DNA from: an uncultured Prochlorococcus sp.
GTDB taxonomy: Bacteria; Cyanobacteriota; Cyanobacteriia; PCC-6307; Cyanobiaceae
Direction: 5' to 3'
Assembly: GCA_902573045.1 (NCBI GenBank)
Contig: CACGIB010000010.1
Coordinates: 1 to 23,915 of the forward strand
DNA length: 23,915 bases
Each line of letters opens with the position of its first letter. Position 1 is the stretch's first letter. The position numbers were made by a program, and so were the translations under genes. The notes beneath the pieces are model-generated. The model did no database searches. It was given only the letters and a program-made list of their open reading frames with translations, and was not told the origin of the DNA. Below, piece after piece: positions 17,572 through 23,915 of this stretch.

Positions 17572-18855
17572 TTAAAAAAGTAGAGAGTCCTTTGAAATTA
17601 ATTTTTCCTCTAATAATTCAGATAATAATTGAATTAGTGCAATTTTGATGTGAGCTATGTGAGAACCACCTTGAACAAAAATATTGTAAGGATCTCTTAG
17701 AGGAGCATCGGCGGAAAATTCACTTGTACTACCTTCAATAAATGTGCCTCCTGCCATTAATAATTTTGAATCATATCCATCCATTGATGATGGAACAACA
17801 TTAAGAAAAGAATCTACTGGCGAAGAATTTTGAAAAGATTGACAAACTTTTTGTACCAAATCAGGATTATTCAATCTTACTGACTGAATAAGATCAGATC
17901 TATAAGTTGCTGGCTCTGGCAAAACCTTAAATCCCAAATTTTTAAAAACTGCTGCAACCATATCAGCACCTTTTAGTGATTCGTGAACAATTTGTGGTGC
18001 TAAAAACAAACCCTGCAAAATTAATCTTCCCAGTCCAAAATTTATTCCTGCAGATGAACCAATACCTGGTGAGGTTAATCTAGAACACGCCATCTCAACT
18101 AACTCTGCATCTCCTGCAACGTACCCACCAGTAGGAACGATTGTTCCTCCTAAATTTTTAATCAATGATCCAGCAATTATATTTGCCCCTTTAGAAATTG
18201 GTTCACTATCTTCAACAAGCTCCCCATAACAGTTATCAACAAAACATATGCAGTTAGGATCAAAAGAATGAATCAAACAACAAATTTTCTTTATCTGATC
18301 ATTCGTAAGAGATTTTCTCCAACTATATCCACAGCTTTTTTGTATAAATACTAATTTGCATGAATTTTCTTTAAAAAAATGAATAATTTTTTCTTCAAAA
18401 GAATCAAAATTCTCGCAGATATTTAATTGCTTATATTCAATCTCAAAATCTTTAAGTGAGCCTTTACCTCCTCCCCTTATCCCTATAACTTCTTCTAATG
18501 TGTCATATGGTTGTCCTGTTAGAGATAACATCACATCTCCAGGTCTAAGAATTCCAAATAAAACAGAACTTATTGCATGCGTTCCACTTACAAATTGCAT
18601 CCTCACTGCTGCCTTTTCAGCGAGAAAAAATCTTGCGAAAACCGCATCAATTTTTTCTCTGGATATATCATCATGACCACTACCAGAAGATTGCTTGAAA
18701 TGACTAGTAGAAACTTTTTCTTCCTTAAATATTGTCAAAATATTTTCTAATTTCTGAAAAACCTGATTGGACCTTTCTTGGAAAACTTTACTTAAACTTT
18801 CTTCGACAGAAAAGACAGCGTTTTCAGCCAGTTTTAAGTTATTGTTTAGTATCAT
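17572..18855 (-). CDS. PLP-dependent methionine gamma-lyase-like protein (YnbB / 'aluminium resistance' family)
   Basis: Fold-type I PLP enzyme of the Cys/Met-metabolism superfamily, in the branch often named methionine gamma-lyase-like or aluminium resistance protein (B. subtilis YnbB type). Its real substrate is not established. RMQFVSGTHAISSVLFGILRPGD at about 85-107 is the phosphate-binding region. D207 in FVDNCYGE should bind the pyridine nitrogen, and K233 in GSLIKNLGGT is the likely Schiff-base lysine. HFKQSSGSGHDD at 52-63 is a family-specific stretch. At 427 aa it has the normal length. It lies 11 bp upstream of gcvH and 18 bp after the unknown 232-aa gene. The linkage suggests a role in amino-acid or one-carbon metabolism, which is an inference. 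Confidence 0.85.
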   Translation of the reverse strand: MILNNNLKLAENAVFSVEESLSKVFQERSNQVFQKLENILTIFKEEKVSTSHFKQSSGSGHDDISREKIDAVFARFFLAEKAAVRMQFVSGTHAISSVLFGILRPGDVMLSLTGQPYDTLEEVIGIRGGGKGSLKDFEIEYKQLNICENFDSFEEKIIHFFKENSCKLVFIQKSCGYSWRKSLTNDQIKKICCLIHSFDPNCICFVDNCYGELVEDSEPISKGANIIAGSLIKNLGGTIVPTGGYVAGDAELVEMACSRLTSPGIGSSAGINFGLGRLILQGLFLAPQIVHESLKGADMVAAVFKNLGFKVLPEPATYRSDLIQSVRLNNPDLVQKVCQSFQNSSPVDSFLNVVPSSMDGYDSKLLMAGGTFIEGSTSEFSADAPLRDPYNIFVQGGSHIAHIKIALIQLLSELLEEKLISKDSLLF

Positions 18856-18873
18856 TTATTATAAAAACTCATA

Positions 18874-19572
18874 TTATTTTTCAGAAGCTAAATTTCTTAA
18901 TTCTGCAAGAAAAGCATTAGGTCCCCTACCCTGAAAATAAGATAGTTTTTTTGAAGCCTCATATAAATCAAGTAGTTCTGCATCTAATTCTTCTGCCGTA
19001 TAATCTCTAATTCCTGCTATTACCTCAGCAAAACGTTCTCTACGGGCAGATTTATTGACAGCATAGGCTTCCATTACCTGAATCTTACATGATCTCCAGG
19101 CCTTATTCTGACAAAAATGCACTGAAAGAGAATCACTTAAAGAGGAAGCTTCTTCATCTTCTATGTACCAGTCAAAAGATGAAGGTAGAGATTTTAATCC
19201 TGAAAATATCTCAAATAACTCCCCGGCCGACAATGGATTACCAAAATCATTTTTTAGGGGTAATGCAGACTCTTCTAAAGATTTCCATAACTCTGGGTAA
19301 TCACTTTCAAAACGATCCCTGATTTTTTCTATACCTTGATCAAGAATCGTATTAACTTGAGCTAAAGCAAGAAAAACTTCAGGACCTGGCGAAGATAACT
19401 TTCCGTTCCTAAGATTAGAAATTTGCGAATTATGAACTTTACCTAAATCTAGAACTTCAGCAAGTAGTGGCAAAACTCTATGAGACCATCCATTTCTTTC
19501 ATGCCAGAGGTGTATCAAATGAGCCATAGCCCTTCGACCTCTAGATAATTTATCGCGATATCCGAGACTCAC
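18874..19572 (-). CDS. Uncharacterised protein with HTH-like N-terminal region
   Basis: I recognise no named family. This 232-aa protein is soluble, with no signal or membrane segment. Residues 29-75, especially VHNSQISNLRNGKLSSPGPEVFLALAQV, resemble the recognition-helix part of an XRE/Cro-type helix-turn-helix, where a GK turn is followed by a scaffold helix. A basic stretch lies just before it (KLSRGRRAMAH). The C-terminal ~90 residues are acidic and helical, including DYTAEELDAELLDLYEASKKL. The start is a GTG at 19572-19570. It heads the run that continues into the PLP enzyme, gcvH and gcvP, and is divergent from desC. It could be a regulator of one of these, but DNA binding is only suggested by the local pattern. 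Confidence 0.7.
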   Translation of the reverse strand: MSLGYRDKLSRGRRAMAHLIHLWHERNGWSHRVLPLLAEVLDLGKVHNSQISNLRNGKLSSPGPEVFLALAQVNTILDQGIEKIRDRFESDYPELWKSLEESALPLKNDFGNPLSAGELFEIFSGLKSLPSSFDWYIEDEEASSLSDSLSVHFCQNKAWRSCKIQVMEAYAVNKSARRERFAEVIAGIRDYTAEELDAELLDLYEASKKLSYFQGRGPNAFLAELRNLASEK

Positions 19573-19647
19573 AGATAATTAAACTTATCAATAGTATAGT
19601 ATGATAATATTACATATCGGTAATTTTGAAAATAGTATTTCAATATC
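19573..19647. promoter_or_regulatory. Back-to-back promoters for the gcv run and desC
   Basis: Only 75 bp separate the two divergent starts. On the minus strand TATACT (revcomp of 19593-19598) is a good -10, about 21 bp before the GTG at 19572. On the plus strand TATGAT at 19600-19605 is a 5/6 match to the -10 consensus, with a leader of about 36 nt to the desC ATG. The two elements are nearly adjacent, so the polymerases would compete. -35 boxes are not convincing on either side. Confidence 0.4.
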
Positions 19648-20586
19648 ATGAATTCAGTAATTTTCCAAGAAACAGCAAAATTAAAGAAACCTGTTCCAGC
19701 TGAAAAAGTTATAGAACTCTCAGAAAAATTACTAGAACCTTCCAGCCATTCAAAAAGATATCCTCCAAGACTACATAAAACTTGGGGAACAATAGTTTTC
19801 ATGGTTGCAATTCATATTCTTTCTCTTGTAGCTATACAACCAAAATTTTGGAGTCTCCCTGCAGTCACTTCATTATTATTTTTTTACTGGCTAACTGCTT
19901 GTTTAGGAGTCACTCTTGGATATCACAGATTGTTATCACACAGATCCTTCATTGTTCCAAGATGGTTAGAAAGATTTTTTGCTACTTGCGGAGCTATAAG
20001 TTGCCAGCATGGACCAATAGATTGGGTAGGTTTACATAGGCATCACCATTCTTTTTCAGATACTGAAGTAGATCATCACAATAGTAAAAAAGGGTTCTGG
20101 TGGAGTCATATGGGTTGGATGTTCAAAGACGTTGAAGCACTAAAAGCTGTTCCAAAACTAAGTGCAGATTTAATCAAGGATCCATACTATAGATTTCTAA
20201 ATAAATATTTTTTATTCTTACAAATTCCTATTGGACTTTCTTTGTACGCAATAGGTCAAAAATTAGGAGTGGGAGGATGGGCTTTAGTTCTTTGGGGAAT
20301 TCCATTGAGGCTGGTGGTTGTTTATCACATAACTTGGCTAGTAAACTCCGCGACACATTGTTGGGGTAAAGCACCATTTGAAAGTGGTGATTCATCCAAA
20401 AACAATGCGTGGGTTGCTGCATTAACATTTGGAGAAGGTTGGCATAATAACCATCATGCATTTCCCAATTCAGCAAAACAAGGATTATTTAGAGGTCAAA
20501 TTGATATAACATGGGAACATATTAAGATTCTTGCGAAATTTGGTCTTGCAAAAAAAGTAAAGTTACCCTCTAGGTCTTATTATTAA
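19648..20586 (+). CDS. desC: Acyl-lipid delta-9 desaturase
   Basis: Membrane di-iron enzyme that introduces the first double bond into acyl chains of glycerolipids, using oxygen and ferredoxin electrons in cyanobacteria. The three histidine boxes are exact: HRLLSH at 93-98, HRHHH at 130-134 and HNNHH at 266-270. Hydrophobic segments at about 45-63 and 71-90, and around 186-203 and 211-226, fit the four-helix topology of the family. At 312 aa it is slightly longer than usual because of an N-terminal polar stretch of about 40 residues. The position of the double bond is inferred from family resemblance. It is followed 20 bp later by rplI. Confidence 0.92.
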   Translation: MNSVIFQETAKLKKPVPAEKVIELSEKLLEPSSHSKRYPPRLHKTWGTIVFMVAIHILSLVAIQPKFWSLPAVTSLLFFYWLTACLGVTLGYHRLLSHRSFIVPRWLERFFATCGAISCQHGPIDWVGLHRHHHSFSDTEVDHHNSKKGFWWSHMGWMFKDVEALKAVPKLSADLIKDPYYRFLNKYFLFLQIPIGLSLYAIGQKLGVGGWALVLWGIPLRLVVVYHITWLVNSATHCWGKAPFESGDSSKNNAWVAALTFGEGWHNNHHAFPNSAKQGLFRGQIDITWEHIKILAKFGLAKKVKLPSRSYY

Positions 20587-20606
20587 CTATATTGTTCAAT
20601 ATTTCC

Positions 20607-21062
20607 ATGGCTAAAAGAGTACAAGTCGCATTAACTGAATCAATCGCATCACTAGGTAAAGAAGGAGATCTAGTTGAAGTAGCACCTGGATACGCAAGAA
20701 ATTTTCTATTACCTTATGGCAAGGCAATGAATGTAACACCAGCTGTTCTTAAACAAATTGAGAGGAAGAAAGAAAAAGAAAAAATCGCTGCTGATAAATT
20801 AAAGCAAGAAGCCTTAGATTTCCAAACTGCATTATCTACAATAGGTAGGTTAACTATCAAAAAACAGGTTGGAGAAGATGGTGTCCTTTTTGGAACGGTT
20901 ACCAATGGAGATGTTGCCGAAGCAATAGAAGCGGCAACTAAAAAAGAAATTGATAGAAGAAACATTACTGTTCCTGACATTCATAATTTAGGTTCCTTTA
21001 CTGCAAAAATAAAATTACATGCAGAAGTAAATGCAGAAGTAAATATTGAAGTAACAAGTTAA
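20607..21062 (+). CDS. rplI: 50S ribosomal protein L9
   Basis: Large-subunit protein with two RNA-binding domains joined by a long helix. The start [21 protein letters not shown] and the signature [16 protein letters not shown] define the N-domain. A charged helix ([20 protein letters not shown]) forms the connector, and the C-domain ends with [12 protein letters not shown]. An in-frame TTG exists at 20592, but the conserved N-terminus begins at the ATG at 20607, giving 151 aa, the usual length. It is 20 bp downstream of desC and upstream of dnaB. Confidence 0.97.
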   Translation: MAKRVQVALTESIASLGKEGDLVEVAPGYARNFLLPYGKAMNVTPAVLKQIERKKEKEKIAADKLKQEALDFQTALSTIGRLTIKKQVGEDGVLFGTVTNGDVAEAIEAATKKEIDRRNITVPDIHNLGSFTAKIKLHAEVNAEVNIEVTS

Positions 21063-21120
21063 TCAATTTGTTGCATTATTTTGAAAAGTAGCCAGAGTAT
21101 ATATCTAAGCAATTAAAGAT

Positions 21121-22503
21121 ATGGTTTCAGTACCTTTTCCAAATAATGGGCAAAATAAAAATTTTAAAAAGGATTTTAATAGTGAAAATTCTGGATTAGT
21201 GCCTCCTCAAAACGTTCAAGCAGAGGAAGCTGTTCTTGGTGGCATACTTCTTGATCCAGACGCGATCGGAAGAATTGCAGACTTAATTAAACCTGAAGCC
21301 TTTTATATAAATGCCCATCAAGAGATTTATAGAACATCATTAATGTTGCATACCCAGGGCAAACCAACTGATTTAACATCAATGAGTGCTTGGTTAGCAG
21401 ATAATGGATCACTAGAAAAAATTGGAGGAAACAGCAAACTGGTAGAACTAGTTGAAAACGTTTCCTCTACAGCTTCCATAGAACAAGTTGCTAATTTAAT
21501 TAACGACAAATTCATGAGAAGGCAACTTATCAGATCGGGAAATGAAGTGGTTCAACTAGGTTTTGATCAAACTCAAGATACTAATGAAGTTCTAGATAAA
21601 GCAGAGCAAAAAATATTTGAAATCAGTCAAGAAAAACCTTCAAAAGGTCTGACTCAAGCAGCTGAAATACTTACAAGCACCTTCAATGAAATAGAGTCGA
21701 GATCATTAGGTACTTCAGTAGCTGGAATTCCCGTAAATTTTTACGACCTTGATGCGATGACTCAAGGCTTTCAAAGAAGTGATTTAATAATTGTTGCTGG
21801 AAGACCTTCAATGGGGAAAACTTCAATAGTTCTTAATTTGGCTAAGAATGTTGCACAATCTCAAGATTTACCTGTGTGCGTATTTAGCCTTGAAATGAGT
21901 AAAGAACAGTTGACATATAGGTTACTTTCTATGGAAGTTGGAATAGAAAGTGGCAGGTTAAGAACAGGTAGATTACAACAAGATGAATGGCCATTACTCG
22001 GAGAAGGTATCAATTCATTGGGTCAATTACCAATATTTATAGATGACAAACCTAACTTAAGTGTTTTAGAGATGAGATCTCTGTGCAGAAGATTAATAGC
22101 TGAACAAAAAAAAGAACTAGGATTAATAGTAATTGATTATCTCCAATTGATGGAAGGAACGACCCCTGATAATAGAGTGCAAGAACTATCAAGGATAACA
22201 AGAGGTCTTAAAAGCATGGCAAGAGAATTAAAAGTACCTGTAGTTGCTTTGTCTCAACTGAGTAGAGGAGTAGAGTCTAGAACAAATAAAAGACCAATGT
22301 TAAGCGATTTAAGAGAATCAGGTTCTATTGAACAAGACGCAGATTTAGTGTTAATGATTTATAGAGATGAATACTACAATCCAGAGACTGAAGATAGAGG
22401 AATTACGGAGATCATTGTCACTAAACATAGAAATGGGCCCGTAGGAACTGTTAAATTATTATTTGAACCTCAATTTACAAGATTTAGGAATTTAGCTAAT
22501 TAA
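21121..22503 (+). CDS. dnaB: Replicative DNA helicase
   Basis: Hexameric 5'-3' helicase that unwinds the replication fork. The N-terminal domain begins near VPPQNVQAEEAVLGGILLDP (residue 28 on), followed by a linker and the RecA-like domain. Walker A is GRPSMGKT at 227-234, VCVFSLEMS is the H1a motif, LIVIDYLQLM is Walker B, and LSQLSRGVESR and SDLRESGSIEQDAD complete the set. At 460 aa it is full length without the intein that interrupts dnaB in some cyanobacteria. rplI-dnaB is a common bacterial pairing. The next gene starts 12 bp downstream. Confidence 0.98.
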   Translation: MVSVPFPNNGQNKNFKKDFNSENSGLVPPQNVQAEEAVLGGILLDPDAIGRIADLIKPEAFYINAHQEIYRTSLMLHTQGKPTDLTSMSAWLADNGSLEKIGGNSKLVELVENVSSTASIEQVANLINDKFMRRQLIRSGNEVVQLGFDQTQDTNEVLDKAEQKIFEISQEKPSKGLTQAAEILTSTFNEIESRSLGTSVAGIPVNFYDLDAMTQGFQRSDLIIVAGRPSMGKTSIVLNLAKNVAQSQDLPVCVFSLEMSKEQLTYRLLSMEVGIESGRLRTGRLQQDEWPLLGEGINSLGQLPIFIDDKPNLSVLEMRSLCRRLIAEQKKELGLIVIDYLQLMEGTTPDNRVQELSRITRGLKSMARELKVPVVALSQLSRGVESRTNKRPMLSDLRESGSIEQDADLVLMIYRDEYYNPETEDRGITEIIVTKHRNGPVGTVKLLFEPQFTRFRNLAN

Positions 22504-22515
22504 ATCGATCCTAAA

Positions 22516-23915
22516 ATGCAAGATCATCAAGGAACAAATGAATCGTTTGACATCATCGTTATTGGAGGAGGACATGCAGGATGCGAAGCAGCTATAACAA
22601 CAGCAAAATTAGGATTTTCTACAGCCTTATTCACAATCAATTTAGATAGGATTGCCTGGCAACCTTGTAACCCTGCAGTTGGCGGGCCAGCAAAAAGTCA
22701 GTTAGTGCATGAAGTTGATGCATTAGGAGGAATCATTGGAAAATTAGCTGATAAAACAGCTATTCAAAAAAGGATATTAAATGCAAGTAGAGGACCAGCT
22801 GTATGGGCATTAAGAGCCCAAACAGACAAAAGAGAATACTCAAAAAAGATGATCGAAATCCTTCAAAACACAGATAATTTATCTTTAAAAGAAGCAATGA
22901 TTACTCAACTAGATATTGCAGAAACTGAAGAAATTGGATTGAACTCCAGAAAAATCATAAAAAAAAGAATAAAAGGTGTAAAAACATTCTTTGGTAGTTA
23001 TTATTCAGCTAAATCAGTTATCATCACAGCTGGTACTTTTTTAGAAGGAAGAATATGGATAGGAAATAAATCAATGTCAGCAGGTAGATCGGGCGAACAA
23101 GCAGCACAAGGTCTTACTCAAAACTTGCACGAAATTGGTATCAAAACAGAACGTTTAAAAACGGGCACTCCAGCAAGAGTTGATAAAAAGAGTATCATTT
23201 TTGATGAATTAGATATTCAACCCAGTACTGCAGCTGATAAATATTTTTCTTTTGATCCAGATATCAAAAATAATATGCCTCAAGTTAGTTGTCATATCAC
23301 AAGAACAACTTCTAAAACACATCAACTCATTCGAGACAATTTACATTTAACTCCCATTTACGGCGGTTTTATTGATAGTAAAGGGCCAAGATATTGTCCA
23401 TCAATTGAAGATAAAATAGTTAAATTTGCTGATAAAGAATCACATCAAATTTTCTTAGAACCAGAAGGAATTAATACCCCTGAAATATATGTACAAGGAT
23501 TTTCTACAGGTTTACCAGAAAATATTCAATTAGAACTTTTAAGAACCTTACCTGGATTAAGTAAATGTAAAATGTTGCGACCAGCATATGCTGTCGAGTA
23601 TGACTATATACCAGCAACACAGCTCCAACCATCACTTGAAACAAAAGAAATTGAATATTTATTTAGCGCTGGACAAATTAATGGAACTACTGGTTATGAA
23701 GAAGCAGCAGCACAAGGATTAGTTGCCGGAGTCAATGCGACAAGAAAACTAAACAAAAAAGATCCAATAATTTTCACTAGGGAAAGCAGCTATATAGGAA
23801 CAATGATTAATGATTTAATTACCAAAGATCTCAAAGAACCATACAGAGTTCTCACTAGTAGGAGTGAATATAGGTTAACTCTTAGAGGAGATAATGCAGA
23901 TAGGAGATTAACCCC
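22516..23915 (+). CDS. mnmG: tRNA uridine-5-carboxymethylaminomethyl modification enzyme MnmG, 5' part
   Basis: FAD enzyme (also GidA) that with MnmE modifies the wobble uridine of several tRNAs. I translated it by eye from the ATG at 22516, which starts 12 bp after dnaB. The FAD-binding [10 protein letters not shown] lies at the N-terminus, followed by [25 protein letters not shown] contains the conserved cysteine, and [16 protein letters not shown] is the second nucleotide-binding signature. The frame stays open to the window edge, so about 466 of roughly 640 residues are visible and the C-terminal MnmE-interaction region is missing. Confidence 0.96.
   Translation, partial: MQDHQGTNESFDIIVIGGGHAGCEAAITTAKLGFSTALFTINLDRIAWQPCNPAVGGPAKSQLVHEVDALGGIIGKLADKTAIQKRILNASRGPAVWALRAQTDKREYSKKMIEILQNTDNLSLKEAMITQLDIAETEEIGLNSRKIIKKRIKGVKTFFGSYYSAKSVIITAGTFLEGRIWIGNKSMSAGRSGEQAAQGLTQNLHEIGIKTERLKTGTPARVDKKSIIFDELDIQPSTAADKYFSFDPDIKNNMPQVSCHITRTTSKTHQLIRDNLHLTPIYGGFIDSKGPRYCPSIEDKIVKFADKESHQIFLEPEGINTPEIYVQGFSTGLPENIQLELLRTLPGLSKCKMLRPAYAVEYDYIPATQLQPSLETKEIEYLFSAGQINGTTGYEEAAAQGLVAGVNATRKLNKKDPIIFTRESSYIGTMINDLITKDLKEPYRVLTSRSEYRLTLRGDNADRRLT

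Noticed and set aside
20592..20606. Upstream TTG start for rplI adding five residues
   Set aside because: The conserved L9 N-terminus MAKRVQVAL begins at the ATG at 20607, and the extra residues are not part of the family.
21121..22503. Possible intein in dnaB (and in dnaX), as in some cyanobacteria
   Set aside because: Both proteins run continuously through the Walker motifs with normal lengths; no splicing-domain residues are present.

Overview
The window is core chromosome of a low-GC marine picocyanobacterium, most probably a high-light-type Prochlorococcus. This rests on three things: strongly A+T-rich DNA and codon use, the sulfolipid pair sqdB-sqdX together with an acyl-lipid desaturase, and compact gene packing with gaps mostly under 170 bp. 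The strain assignment is an inference from content and style, since no search was run. I see no transposase, integrase, phage gene, CRISPR array, tRNA or rRNA.

Layout. (1) 1-6375: the 5' part of asd (lysine/threonine/methionine branch) on the minus strand, divergent from a plus-strand protein-quality and replication block tig-clpP-clpX-dnaX. (2) 6377-9244: two minus-strand cell-envelope genes, a processive-type family 2 glycosyltransferase and a secreted SPOR-SpoIID protein. (3) 9336-11299: rpmI-rplT, a membrane-anchored TPR protein and thiG. (4) 11470-13824: sqdB-sqdX, the two steps that make the phosphorus-free lipid SQDG. (5) 13837-19572, minus strand: a small unknown gene, and a tightly packed four-gene run (in transcription order an unknown HTH-like protein, a PLP enzyme of the methionine gamma-lyase/YnbB type, gcvH, gcvP) that carries two components of glycine cleavage. 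(6) 19648-23915: desC, rplI, dnaB and the 5' part of mnmG.

Most of the window is ordinary housekeeping sequence, and I do not see a clearly new multi-gene system. The points most worth a second look are the operon linking two poorly understood proteins to the glycine cleavage system, a 9-bp tandem repeat that builds a Lys/Thr tail on trigger factor, an A8 tract in dnaX placed where slippage would give a gamma-sized product, and the SpoIID-glycosyltransferase pair in a non-sporulating cyanobacterium.
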